Positions 16,819-25,733 of a stretch of 64,000 nt of DNA are shown here, one piece after another. The translations under genes were made by a program, and so were the position numbers. The stretch is from positions 62,001-126,000 of the forward strand of contig JAYQPE010000002.1 of the NCBI GenBank assembly GCA_038145175.1, given 5' to 3'. The notes beneath the pieces are model-generated. The model saw nothing but the letters and a program-made list of their open reading frames with translations, ran no database searches and had not been told where the DNA came from. Within the stretch, counting starts at the first letter, position 1; each line of letters opens with the position of its first letter. This DNA is from ATZT02 sp038145175. GTDB taxonomy: Bacteria > Actinomycetota > Actinomycetes > S36-B12 > UBA5976.

Positions 16819-17511
16819 ATGCCATCAAAACTTCCATCCTCAAAGTTAAGGATTGGCAGATCACCAAAAATCTCTGAAGCAACAGTTTCAAGATTGCCTG
16901 CCTACTTCCGTGCTCTTTCACAATTAGCAGACGCCAATCAAATCAGAGTTTCATCTGAAGAACTAGCAGCTTTAACAGGAGTTTCTAGCGCCATGCTTCG
17001 TAAAGATCTTTCTCATCTTGGTTCATACGGCACAAGAGGAGTTGGTTACGACGTTGAATTTTTGAGATACCAAATTTCTCGCGAAATGGGTCTAAATAAT
17101 GACTGGTCCGTAGTAATTGTAGGAGTGGGAAATTTAGGAAGAGCTTTAGCGCACTACGGCGGATTTGGTTCCCGCGGATTTAAAGTTGTTGCCCTAGTTG
17201 ATGCAGATCAAACTTTAATTGGCACAAAAGTTAAATGTGGCGCTGAAGGAAAAACTGTTGAACTTTTAGTTCATGCATTAAGTGATTTAGAAAGTGTTAT
17301 TAAGGAAACCAAAGCTCGTTTAGGCGTAGTTGCAACACCTGCAGAAAGTGCCCAAGAAGTTTGCAACCGTTTAGTAAAAGCAGGCATTAGAAGTATTTTA
17401 AATTTTGCTCCAGTTCATTTAACTGTAAGCGATGGGGTTGATGTCAGAAAAGTTGATTTAGCGTCTGAATTACAAATACTTGCATTCCATGAACAAAGAA
17501 AAGCTGTATAG
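16819..17511 (+). CDS. rex: Redox-sensing transcriptional repressor Rex
   Basis: Dimeric repressor that binds DNA when NAD+ is high and releases it on NADH binding. The N-terminal winged helix spans about residues 16-80 (EATVSRLPAYFRAL; GVSSAMLRKDLSHLGSYGTRGVGYDV). The Rossmann motif GVGNLG is at 102-107, and the C-terminal swap helix ends in LQILAFHEQRK. I use ATG 16819 (230 residues); an in-frame ATG at 16801 is possible, and a TTG at 16783 would put the operator inside the gene. The HemD fusion starts 12 bases after the stop. Likely targets are itself and respiratory genes. Confidence 0.95.
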   Translation: MPSKLPSSKLRIGRSPKISEATVSRLPAYFRALSQLADANQIRVSSEELAALTGVSSAMLRKDLSHLGSYGTRGVGYDVEFLRYQISREMGLNNDWSVVIVGVGNLGRALAHYGGFGSRGFKVVALVDADQTLIGTKVKCGAEGKTVELLVHALSDLESVIKETKARLGVVATPAESAQEVCNRLVKAGIRSILNFAPVHLTVSDGVDVRKVDLASELQILAFHEQRKAV

Positions 17512-17523
17512 GAAAGGTAAAAA

Positions 17524-19113
17524 TTGACTAAGAAAAAAGTTATTGTGCTGCCCGTAAAATATGTAGCTGCAGGTCCAGGAGATCCTCAACTTATTACTTT
17601 ACGTGGCATTAATGCAATTAAAGAAGCAGAATTAATTATTGCTGATGTAAACACTATGGAAATTGCTACAACTCATGCAAATGAAAACGCAGATGTAGTT
17701 GCAGCAGTTGATGAAGATGGTGTACCGATGGCACCAGCTGTTAGAGCACGCATTGCAATTGATGCTGCCAAGGAAGGTGCAGTAGTTGTAAGACTTTGCG
17801 CAGGAGATCCTGTAGTTGAAGATGGTTTGTCTGTTGAAGTTTCCACATTAGCTAAATCAAAAATTGAATTTGAATATATTCCTGGAGTTTCACCAATTAC
17901 TGCAGTTCCAACACATGCTGGAATTTCACTTTTTGCAAACAAAGGAAAAGAAGTTCACATTATCAATGGTTCTGAACCAATTGATTGGTCACTTCATTTA
18001 GATCCAAATATTCCAATTGTAATTATTAACGCAGCAGATAAGGCACCAGCAATTGCAAGTGCGCTAATTGCTCGCGGCAGAGATGCAGCAACACCAATTT
18101 CTGTAACACGTGATGGAAGTACGACAGATCAAAGAACAATTGTTTCAACCTTAGAAAATATTGCGGTAGTTGCAAAAGCTGCCAGACAATCTGGTCCGGG
18201 TGTAATTGTTGTGGGAGATGCAATTAATCACCGCGATAAATATCAATGGTTTGAAAATAAACCTCTATTTGGTTGGAAAGTACTAGTTCCACGAACCAAA
18301 GAAGATTCAGAAGATTTTCAAAAAATGTTGGCAGTTTATGGAGCAGTTTCAAATGAAGTACCCACAATTTCTGTAGAACCACCAAGAACTCCACAACAAA
18401 TGGAAAGAGCAGTTCATGGCTTAGTATCTGGAAGATTTCAATGGGTTGTCTTTACAAGTACAAATGCAGTAAGGGCTGTAAAAGATAAATTTATTGATTA
18501 TGGTTTAGATGCAAGAGCTTTTGCTGGTTTAAAAGTTGCAGCAATTGGTCAACAAGTAATTGATGCTTTAGTTGAATTTGGTGTTAAACCAGATTTATTT
18601 CCAACTAAAGAACATAATTCAGAAGGATTATTAGAAGTATGGCCAAAATATGATCAAGTGCTTGATCCAATTAACCGCGTATTTTTACCAAGAGCAGATA
18701 TTGCAACTGAAACTTTAGTTGAGGGCATGCAAGCTAAAGGTTGGGAAGTAGAAGACATAGTTGCATTTAGGACTGTTAGAGCAGCACCACCTCCAGCACA
18801 CACTAGAGAACAAATTAAAACCGGTGGTTTTGATGCAGTGTTATTTACTTCTGCAAGCACAGTTAGAAATCTTGTAGGAATTGCAGGAAAACCGCACGCT
18901 TCAACAGTGGTTGCAGTAATTGGACCACAAACCGCACAAGCTGCACAAGAACATGGTTTAAGAGTTGATGTGCAAGCAGAGTCTCCAAATGTTTCAATAC
19001 TTATTGATGCACTTGCAGAACATGGAGAAAAACTACGTTTAGCTGCAATCGAAAATGGCGATAACGTCTGGCGTCCAAGTAAACGTCGCAGTTCAATGCG
19101 TCGTAGACACTAA
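17524..19113 (+). CDS. hemD: Uroporphyrinogen-III C-methyltransferase/synthase fusion (HemD)
   Basis: Two-domain actinobacterial protein of 529 residues. Residues 1-245 have the methyltransferase (SUMT) fold, with AGPGDP at about 16-21 and PGVS near 120. The usual GRGGEE following GDP is replaced (GDPVVEDGLSVEV, residues 94-106), so methyl transfer is doubtful. Residues 250-515 are uroporphyrinogen-III synthase, closing hydroxymethylbilane to uroporphyrinogen III, and are well conserved (GWKVLVPRTKE, FTSTNAVRAV, VFLPRADIATETL). The start is TTG with GGAAAGG upstream. hemA and hemC, normally between rex and this gene, and hemB after it, are absent. Confidence 0.9.
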   Translation: MTKKKVIVLPVKYVAAGPGDPQLITLRGINAIKEAELIIADVNTMEIATTHANENADVVAAVDEDGVPMAPAVRARIAIDAAKEGAVVVRLCAGDPVVEDGLSVEVSTLAKSKIEFEYIPGVSPITAVPTHAGISLFANKGKEVHIINGSEPIDWSLHLDPNIPIVIINAADKAPAIASALIARGRDAATPISVTRDGSTTDQRTIVSTLENIAVVAKAARQSGPGVIVVGDAINHRDKYQWFENKPLFGWKVLVPRTKEDSEDFQKMLAVYGAVSNEVPTISVEPPRTPQQMERAVHGLVSGRFQWVVFTSTNAVRAVKDKFIDYGLDARAFAGLKVAAIGQQVIDALVEFGVKPDLFPTKEHNSEGLLEVWPKYDQVLDPINRVFLPRADIATETLVEGMQAKGWEVEDIVAFRTVRAAPPPAHTREQIKTGGFDAVLFTSASTVRNLVGIAGKPHASTVVAVIGPQTAQAAQEHGLRVDVQAESPNVSILIDALAEHGEKLRLAAIENGDNVWRPSKRRSSMRRRH

Positions 19114-19122
19114 GAAATAGTT

Positions 19123-19764
19123 ATGGCACAAAAAACCCAAGTCCACGTCTTAAGACATGGGGAAGTTTTTAACCCAGAAAAAATTCTTTATGGCAGATTA
19201 CCTGGCTACAAACTTTCCGATCTTGGTTTAAAAATGGCCGAGCGTGCTGCCGATTTTTTTGCTGATAAAAATATCTCTCTAGTGGTTTCCTCACCTTTAG
19301 AAAGAGCTCAACAAACCGCTTTACCAACTGCAAAAAAACATAATTTGGGAATTGAAACTGATGATCTTTTGATTGAAGCAGAAAATGTATTTGAAGGTAA
19401 AAAAGTATCTGTTGGCGATGGAGCATTAAGAGAACCTAAGAATTGGTGGTATTTAAGAAATCCAATTACTCCATCTTGGGGAGAACCCTATAAAAAAGTT
19501 GCCCAAAGAATGCGCACCGCTATTTTTTCTGCACGTGATGTTGCTAAAGGTAAAGAAGCTTTACTTGTTTCACACCAATTACCAATTTGGATAGCAAGAT
19601 TATCAGCTGAAGGTAGATCATTTGTGCATGATCCAAGAAAAAGACAATGCAGTTTGGCAAGTGTCACCACATTTGTTTTTGATGGGGATTCATTAGTTGC
19701 AGTTGAATATCAAGAACCAGCGGCAGATCTGTTAAAAGATGCAAGCAAAATTTCTGGGGCGTAG
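19123..19764 (+). CDS. Histidine phosphatase family protein
   Basis: Phosphoglycerate mutase-like fold of 213 residues. The catalytic RHGE is at residues 11-14, the second basic site SSPLERAQQTA near 64, an acidic segment EAENVFEG, and the late histidine in LLVSHQLPIW. The substrate is not evident. In other actinobacteria this gene lies between hemL and the cytochrome c maturation genes; here it directly follows hemD after 9 bases. Its last 26 bases overlap resA. Confidence 0.88.
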   Translation: MAQKTQVHVLRHGEVFNPEKILYGRLPGYKLSDLGLKMAERAADFFADKNISLVVSSPLERAQQTALPTAKKHNLGIETDDLLIEAENVFEGKKVSVGDGALREPKNWWYLRNPITPSWGEPYKKVAQRMRTAIFSARDVAKGKEALLVSHQLPIWIARLSAEGRSFVHDPRKRQCSLASVTTFVFDGDSLVAVEYQEPAADLLKDASKISGA

Positions 19765-20317
19765 TTTTAAGTTATTAATTATTTCACTATTAATAACATC
19801 TTGCACAACGCCAGTTTCTAAAATTTCGAGTGATTCAGAATCCGGTTTTGTTTCAGGAGACGGTACTTCAGTTTTTTTAAAAAAGGCTGAAAGAAAATCA
19901 GCACCTGAATTAAAAAACCTTGAATTTTTATCTTCTGAAATAAATTTAAATAGTTTAAAAAATAAAGTTGTCTTGATAAATGTTTGGGGTTCATGGTGTA
20001 GCCCATGCAGAAAAGAAGCACCAGAATTAGAAGAGCTTTATTTAAAAAATAAAGCAAATAATGTGGAATTTATCGGCATAAATATAAGAGATTCAAAGAT
20101 TTCAGCAAATAGATTTATTGAAAATTTTTCAATTACTTATCCTAATATTTACGATAGAGATGGAAAACTTTTATTAGGTTACAAAGACTCACTTCCAGCA
20201 AATGCCATTCCTTCAACAATCTTGATTGATAAAAATGGTCTTGTTGCAGCAAGACAACTTGGGCCAATAGATAAATCATTAATTCAAGGTTTTATTTCAG
20301 AATTGGTTGAAGAATGA
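19739..20317 (+). CDS. resA: Thiol-disulfide oxidoreductase ResA (TlpA-like lipoprotein)
   Basis: Membrane-tethered thioredoxin-like protein that reduces the haem-binding cysteines of apocytochrome c outside the membrane. The signal peptide ends in a lipobox, LITSC, with Cys22 for lipidation. The active site CSPC is at residues 88-91 within WGSWCSPCRKEAPE, and the cis-proline lies in AIPSTILID. Length of 192 residues is typical. It overlaps the upstream phosphatase by 26 bases and ccdA by 4. It forms System II maturation with the next three genes. Confidence 0.92.
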   Translation: MQAKFLGRSFKLLIISLLITSCTTPVSKISSDSESGFVSGDGTSVFLKKAERKSAPELKNLEFLSSEINLNSLKNKVVLINVWGSWCSPCRKEAPELEELYLKNKANNVEFIGINIRDSKISANRFIENFSITYPNIYDRDGKLLLGYKDSLPANAIPSTILIDKNGLVAARQLGPIDKSLIQGFISELVEE

Positions 20318-21045
20318 ATTTGGTTACTGATGGTTCACTTTTCATAGCAATATTTGTAGCATTTTTTGCAGGAATTATTTCATTTCTTTCCCCATGCGTT
20401 TTACCTTTAGTTCCAGGTTATTTATCAGTAATTACTGGAATGAGTATTAATCAAAATAAAAGAGTTACTAAATCAAAAGCAGTATTAGCTACTTTTTTAT
20501 TTATACTCGGGTTTAGTTTGGTTTTTGTCTCTATCGGAATGTTTTTTGGAAGTTTAGGTGGATGGTTACTTTCAAATATTCAAATATTAGAAAGAATATT
20601 TGGAATTATAATAATATTCTTAGGTTTAAGTTATCTAGGATTTATTAATTTATTAAACCAAGAATATAAATTTAAATTTAAAATTAAGCAAGGATTAGCA
20701 GGGGCTTTTATTTTAGGTTTTGTATTTTCTTTGGGATGGACACCTTGTATTGGTCCAACTTTGGCTGCAGTTCAATCATTAGCTTTTAGTGAAGCCACTT
20801 TGTTTAGAGGTGCCATTTTGTCTACTTTTTATTCTCTTGGTTTGGGAATTCCATTTATAATATTGACAATTCTTTTTGAAAAATCTTTAAACACCGTTAA
20901 ATGGTTAAGACAAAAACAAAAATTATTTATAACTATTGGGGGAGTTCTGTTAATAATTTTAGGACTTTTACTTGTGTCCGGTTTGTGGAATTTGGTAAGT
21001 ATTGAATTAAGAGTATTTATGGCAGGATTTACCCCACTTTTATGA
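20314..21045 (+). CDS. ccdA: Cytochrome c biogenesis protein CcdA
   Basis: Polytopic membrane protein carrying electrons from cytoplasmic thioredoxin to ResA. Six hydrophobic segments are apparent over 243 residues. The two redox cysteines are in SPCVLP (Cys28) and GWTPCIGP (Cys145), the standard CcdA arrangement of one per half of the pseudo-repeat. It overlaps resA and resB by 4 bases, so the maturation genes are tightly coupled. Confidence 0.94.
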   Translation: MNLVTDGSLFIAIFVAFFAGIISFLSPCVLPLVPGYLSVITGMSINQNKRVTKSKAVLATFLFILGFSLVFVSIGMFFGSLGGWLLSNIQILERIFGIIIIFLGLSYLGFINLLNQEYKFKFKIKQGLAGAFILGFVFSLGWTPCIGPTLAAVQSLAFSEATLFRGAILSTFYSLGLGIPFIILTILFEKSLNTVKWLRQKQKLFITIGGVLLIILGLLLVSGLWNLVSIELRVFMAGFTPLL

Positions 21046-22574
21046 CTACAAAACAAATATCGGCAAAGCAAAGAACTGAAACAGTTTTGCCACCTTTAAA
21101 TTTTTTGGGCTTTATTAGATGGATGTGGCGTCAATTAACGAGTATGAATACTGCCTTACTTTTACTTTTATTCGTTGCCCTAGCTGCAATTCCAGGTTCG
21201 ATATTGCCGCAAAAAACTGCATCTTTAATCAGAGTAAACAACTGGAAAACCGAAAATCCAAATCTTGCAAATTTATTTGAAAGTCTGAGTTTTTTTGACG
21301 TATATGGATCTGTTTGGTTTTCGGCGATTTACATACTTTTAATGATTTCAATCATTGGATGCGTAATTCCCAGATTGAAAGTTTATTTTGAAAACTGGAG
21401 ACAAAAGCCAACAAAGACACCTAGTGTAATAACAAAATTTTCAAATTATCAAAAAGTAAAAATAAATAAATTTTCATTAAAAAAAATTGAAGAAATTGCA
21501 ATAAGAAAAGGCTGGCGAACTTTTTTAAACAATAATTCTTTAACTATTGAAAAAGGATTCAGCAGAGAAGCTGGTAATTTACTTTTTCATTTTAGTTTGA
21601 TAATTATTACCGTGGCTCTTGCATTTGGTGCATTATTTAGTTATCGAGGCACTGTAGTTGTAAAAGAAAACACCGGTTTTTCAAACACAATAACCCAATA
21701 TGACGATTTTAGAGCTGGTCGTTTCTTTTCTGAAATCCAATTACCAAACTTCTTTTTTACATTAAATGACTTTGTTGTTGATTTTGAAAGAAGCGAAATT
21801 CAAAGAGGTGCTCCAAGAAAATTTGAAGCAAATATAACTTTAAATGGTGATGAAAATATTAATTTGTATGTTAATAAGCCCATTAATATTTCTGGAACTA
21901 AAATATTTTTAACAGGACACGGATATGCTCCAGTAATAACTGTTAAAGATAAAAATAATCAAATTATATTTTCAGATGCTGTAGTTTTCTTGCCGCAAGA
22001 TGGAAATTTTTCGTCTACTGGAGTAGTGAAAATTCCTGATACTAATCCTCAACTAGGAATTGAAGCACGATTTTTACCAACTGCAATTGTTGATCCAGTT
22101 ACTGGACCTACTTCCACATTTCCAGCTTTAGATAATCCTGAAATATTTATGTCGCTTTGGCAGGGTGATTTAGGAGTTAACTCAGGAATTTCCCAAAGTA
22201 TTTATAAACTTGATACTTCGAAGATGACTCAAATTGGATTAGAGGAATTAAAACCAGGTCAAACCTGGAATGCAGATAGTGGATTTGTGATTAGTTTTGA
22301 TGAAGTTAAGCAGTTTGCATCATTTCAAATTGCTTACGAACCAGGTCGATTCTTGGCATTAGTAGGTGCAATTCTTGCCATGGTGGGCATGATTTTTGGT
22401 TTAGGCGTGCAAAGAAGAAAGATCTTTATCAAAATGCCAACTAAATCTTCATCTAGTAATGTTATTGAAATAGCAGGCATAGCAAAAGAAAATCATAACT
22501 TAGAGAAAGATATTTTGAAATTGCTGAATGATTTAGGTTTTAATAAAACTAAAAAAGTTAGTAGAGAAATATGA
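21042..22574 (+). CDS. resB: Cytochrome c biogenesis protein ResB
   Basis: Membrane component of the System II haem export and ligation complex, 510 residues. Three N-terminal membrane segments (near residues 37-55, 88-108 and 173-195) precede a large extracytoplasmic domain, and a last segment (about 434-455) returns the chain to the cytoplasm. MNTALLLLLFVALAAIPGS and KTASLIRVN near the N-terminus are typical of ResB/Ccs1. It overlaps ccdA and ccsA by 4 bases each and works with CcsA to deliver haem. Confidence 0.93.
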   Translation: MTTKQISAKQRTETVLPPLNFLGFIRWMWRQLTSMNTALLLLLFVALAAIPGSILPQKTASLIRVNNWKTENPNLANLFESLSFFDVYGSVWFSAIYILLMISIIGCVIPRLKVYFENWRQKPTKTPSVITKFSNYQKVKINKFSLKKIEEIAIRKGWRTFLNNNSLTIEKGFSREAGNLLFHFSLIIITVALAFGALFSYRGTVVVKENTGFSNTITQYDDFRAGRFFSEIQLPNFFFTLNDFVVDFERSEIQRGAPRKFEANITLNGDENINLYVNKPINISGTKIFLTGHGYAPVITVKDKNNQIIFSDAVVFLPQDGNFSSTGVVKIPDTNPQLGIEARFLPTAIVDPVTGPTSTFPALDNPEIFMSLWQGDLGVNSGISQSIYKLDTSKMTQIGLEELKPGQTWNADSGFVISFDEVKQFASFQIAYEPGRFLALVGAILAMVGMIFGLGVQRRKIFIKMPTKSSSSNVIEIAGIAKENHNLEKDILKLLNDLGFNKTKKVSREI

Positions 22575-23389
22575 ATTTAAATAATTTAAGTAACCTATTT
22601 GTTTATTTTTCAATATTTATTTTAGCTTTGAATTTAATTCTATTTTCAATTGCACTTACTCAAAAGAAAAAAAATAGAATAACAAATATTGCTATGAGCC
22701 TAACTTGGCTTGTTGGATTATTTTTAGTAATTGCTCTTATTCTTCGAGGAATTGCTGCCCAAAGAGCTCCTTGGGGAAACATGTATGAATTTGCTATTTC
22801 ATCAGTTACAGCTGTAGTACTTACATTTTTATTTGTATCGATTAAGAAGAATATTCAATGGCTAGGAATTTTTATAACAGTCCCAGCAATTATTTTGTTG
22901 GGTCTGGCAGTAATTGTGTTATACACAGAATCTGGACCACTTGTTCCAGCACTTAAATCAACTTGGCTTTGGATTCACGTTAGTTCTGCAATTATTTCTT
23001 ATGGTGCATTTTCTTTAAATTTTGGTTTATCAATTATTTATTTATTAAAGGTGAATAATAAATTAAAATCTTTACCAAGTTTGAAACGAATCGATGAATT
23101 TTCTTACAAAGTGGTTTTATTTGCTTTTCCAATTTGGACATTTTCAGTTATTTCAGGTGCAGTGTGGGCAGAAAATGCTTGGGGTAGATATTGGGGATGG
23201 GATCCAAAAGAAACTTGGGCATTTATAACTTGGATTATTTATGCAGCTTATTTACATTCCAGAGTAACTATTGGCTGGAAAGGTACTAAATCTGCTTGGC
23301 TAGGCATTGCAGGTTATGCCGCAATAATTTTTAATTTCTTTGTCATAAATATTTGGGTGACAGGTCTTCATAGTTATGCAGGTATTTAA
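22571..23389 (+). CDS. ccsA: Cytochrome c biogenesis protein CcsA/CcsB
   Basis: Haem-handling membrane partner of ResB, 272 residues with about eight membrane segments. The tryptophan-rich WWD haem-binding motif is intact at about residues 204-216 (WGRYWGWDPKETW), and flanking histidines occur in WIHVSSA and TGLHSYAG. No truncation is seen. It overlaps resB by 4 bases and is followed directly by the DUF4229 gene. Its presence implies c-type cytochromes, hence a haem supply. Confidence 0.95.
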   Translation: MNLNNLSNLFVYFSIFILALNLILFSIALTQKKKNRITNIAMSLTWLVGLFLVIALILRGIAAQRAPWGNMYEFAISSVTAVVLTFLFVSIKKNIQWLGIFITVPAIILLGLAVIVLYTESGPLVPALKSTWLWIHVSSAIISYGAFSLNFGLSIIYLLKVNNKLKSLPSLKRIDEFSYKVVLFAFPIWTFSVISGAVWAENAWGRYWGWDPKETWAFITWIIYAAYLHSRVTIGWKGTKSAWLGIAGYAAIIFNFFVINIWVTGLHSYAGI

Positions 23390-23641
23390 ATGAAAAGTGT
23401 ATTTTCCTATACGTTTTTAAGATTTGTAATTCTTCTCTCATTTACCGCAGTGGGTTATTTGGTTGGTTTAAGAGATTTAACTTTGATTGTGGTGGCATTT
23501 TTAGCATCAGGCATCGTTAGTTTATTTGTCTTAAATAAATCAAGAGACCAATTTTCAAGTTCAATTACACGATTTTTTCAAAAAATCAACAAAAGAATAG
23601 ATGCTGCAACTGAAAAAGAAGATAAAAAACTAGATAATTAA
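23390..23641 (+). CDS. DUF4229 family membrane protein
   Basis: Small protein of 83 residues with two hydrophobic segments (about 8-26 and 29-47), then a basic amphipathic tail. FSYTFLRFVILLSF, GLRDLTLIVVAFLASGIVSLFVL and a following KSRDQ match the actinobacterial DUF4229 family, found next to cytochrome c maturation or menA genes. Function unknown. It begins at the base after the ccsA stop and its 3' end overlaps the convergent menA by 4 bases. Confidence 0.75.
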   Translation: MKSVFSYTFLRFVILLSFTAVGYLVGLRDLTLIVVAFLASGIVSLFVLNKSRDQFSSSITRFFQKINKRIDAATEKEDKKLDN

Positions 23642-24537
23642 ATAGTTTCTAAATAAAAAGACAGACAAATTAGTAATGCATAAAATAACTGAGTTTGGCC
23701 AGTTACGACTAATACTGGAATTAAATCTTTACCATTAACTTGGTTTCTTACCTTTTTGATTGCATCAAAAGCAAAAGGAAAACTTGCTAAATAAAATGGA
23801 ATAAAAAAATAAGGAGAATTATCAAGTCGATTAATTACAATTTCAATTAAAGGCAATAAATATGCAAGCACAAGTAATGAAATGAAAAAATATCTAGTTC
23901 TAGTATCACCAAGTTTAACAGCTAAAGTAATTTTATTGTTTTGTTGATCTTTTTCTCGATCGCGAAGATTATTTGCAACTAAAATGGCCGTAGCAAAAAA
24001 GCCCATCACAAAAGCATAAATTAAAAAATAAGTTTTGAAATATAAAGTTTGGGCATAAATTGTGCCTAGTGTTGCAACTAAACCAAAAAATATAAAAACA
24101 AAAATTTCTCCTAAGCCAAGATATCCATACGGCTTAGGTCCTCCTGTATAAGTCCAAGCAGAAATAATTGCAACTCCCCCTAAAATTAAAAACCACCATT
24201 GTTTGGTCTCAATAGTTATTAATAGACCAGAAAATGCTGCGATGAAGAAAAATAAATATGCAGCACGTTTCACAGATTTAGCAGCTGCAAGTTTTTGACC
24301 CACTAATCTAGTTGGGCCAACCCGATTATCATCTGTACCTTTAATTCCATCAGAATAATCATTTGCAAAATTAACCCCGATTTGTATAGTGATGCTCACA
24401 ATTAGAGCAAGAATTGCTATATAAAAATTAAATGCATCTTCAAAATAAGCAATAGCCCAAGCAACAATAACTGGAGATATTGCAGCACCTAAAGTTTTAG
24501 GTCTACTTCCCTGGATCCAAATTTTTAAACTTGTCAT
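23638..24537 (-). CDS. menA: 1,4-dihydroxy-2-naphthoate polyprenyltransferase
   Basis: Integral membrane prenyltransferase joining dihydroxynaphthoate to a polyprenyl chain to give demethylmenaquinol. The UbiA-family acidic motif is NFANDYSDGIKGTDDNRVGPTRLV at about residues 56-79. A second acidic site, NNLRDREKD, is near residue 190. Around eight hydrophobic segments span 299 residues. It overlaps menE by 4 bases on the same strand, an menE-menA pair running opposite to menB, menC and menD. Confidence 0.95.
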   Translation of the reverse strand: MTSLKIWIQGSRPKTLGAAISPVIVAWAIAYFEDAFNFYIAILALIVSITIQIGVNFANDYSDGIKGTDDNRVGPTRLVGQKLAAAKSVKRAAYLFFFIAAFSGLLITIETKQWWFLILGGVAIISAWTYTGGPKPYGYLGLGEIFVFIFFGLVATLGTIYAQTLYFKTYFLIYAFVMGFFATAILVANNLRDREKDQQNNKITLAVKLGDTRTRYFFISLLVLAYLLPLIEIVINRLDNSPYFFIPFYLASFPFAFDAIKKVRNQVNGKDLIPVLVVTGQTQLFYALLICLSFYLETI

Positions 24538-25700
24538 TTAAGTGAATCTATATCTACTTTGCCGTTTGGCAACAATGGAATCTCTTGTGCATTTTTTATA
24601 ACCCGAGGAACTGCAGCTTTACCTAATTCATTTTCAATTGATTTTTGTATTAAAGTAACATCACTATTTCCTACAACTACTGCTGCAACAACTACTCCCC
24701 ATTTATCATCTGGAATAGAAAACACAACAGCATCTTCAATTCCTTCCTGGTCCTTTATTACATTTTCAATTGCATGCAATGAAATATTATTTCCTCCAGA
24801 AACCACGATGTCATCACTTCGTCCAATAACCTTCAATTCATTATTTGTAATAACTCCTAAATCTTTAGTTAACACCCAATCATTATTAAATGTTGAATCA
24901 TTTAATTTATTTATTTCAATTGATTTGCCGTGATAGCAAGTTGCATTTGAATCACTTTTGATTGCAATTTGTCCGACCCCATCATTACCAGGATGATCTA
25001 TTCGAATTAAAACATTATTCAATGCAAATCCATCCCAAACCACACCACCACAAGTCTCAGTCATTCCATAAGTTCTAATTAAATTCACACCTTCATTTTT
25101 TAGTTGCTCATAAAGCGACTTTGAAATTTGTCCACCACCAATTAAAAGTGCATCAAATTTTTTTAAAGTATCTAAATGACCTTGGGAAACTAGCGTAGTA
25201 AGTTGTGCGTTTACTAACGACGTTCTTACTTTAATATTTTTTGAAATCACTTCTAACGCTTTAGAAACAAATAAATCTGGATTAAATTTATCAGTTTCAT
25301 CAAGTCCATATATCCAATTTTGTTTACTAATTATGGCTCTTGCTAAAACCATTAATCCTCCGATAAATGCGGGATTAATTGCAAGAATCCAATCGGCTGG
25401 CTCATTAAACATTTGATTGGTTTTATCAGCAGCATTAATTAAAGCTTTGCTTGAAATTTCGACTGCTTTCGGATTTCCAGTAGTTCCACTCGTGCACACT
25501 ATTAATCCTGAATCTATTTTGCACTCATCTTGAACAGAGATTGCAGATTCATATCTTTTGGTGACATTCTCACTTTTTGAAAAAGGAACAATTGCGCAAA
25601 CTTCTTTTCCATTTAAAGAATTAGAAATAGCCCTGCTTACTTCATGAGCAGCCTTACTGCCCATTGGTAATAAAAGACGATTTGGAAAGATAAGAGTCAT
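24534..25700 (-). CDS. menE: o-succinylbenzoate-CoA ligase
   Basis: ATP-dependent activation of o-succinylbenzoate to its CoA thioester. The adenylate-forming P-loop CTSGTTGNPKAVEIS is near residue 70. RTYGMTETCGG and GRSDDIVVSGGNNIS follow, with the C-terminal lysine in PNGKVDIDSLK. At 388 residues it is short for the superfamily but normal for actinobacterial MenE, which lacks part of the N-terminal domain. I choose the ATG at 25700; a TTG one codon upstream is possible. It is divergent from menB across about 33 bases. Confidence 0.93.
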   Translation of the reverse strand: MTLIFPNRLLLPMGSKAAHEVSRAISNSLNGKEVCAIVPFSKSENVTKRYESAISVQDECKIDSGLIVCTSGTTGNPKAVEISSKALINAADKTNQMFNEPADWILAINPAFIGGLMVLARAIISKQNWIYGLDETDKFNPDLFVSKALEVISKNIKVRTSLVNAQLTTLVSQGHLDTLKKFDALLIGGGQISKSLYEQLKNEGVNLIRTYGMTETCGGVVWDGFALNNVLIRIDHPGNDGVGQIAIKSDSNATCYHGKSIEINKLNDSTFNNDWVLTKDLGVITNNELKVIGRSDDIVVSGGNNISLHAIENVIKDQEGIEDAVVFSIPDDKWGVVVAAVVVGNSDVTLIQKSIENELGKAAVPRVIKNAQEIPLLPNGKVDIDSLK

Positions 25701-25733
25701 CAATACCTAAGCGTAGAGAGTGAATCATTTCTA

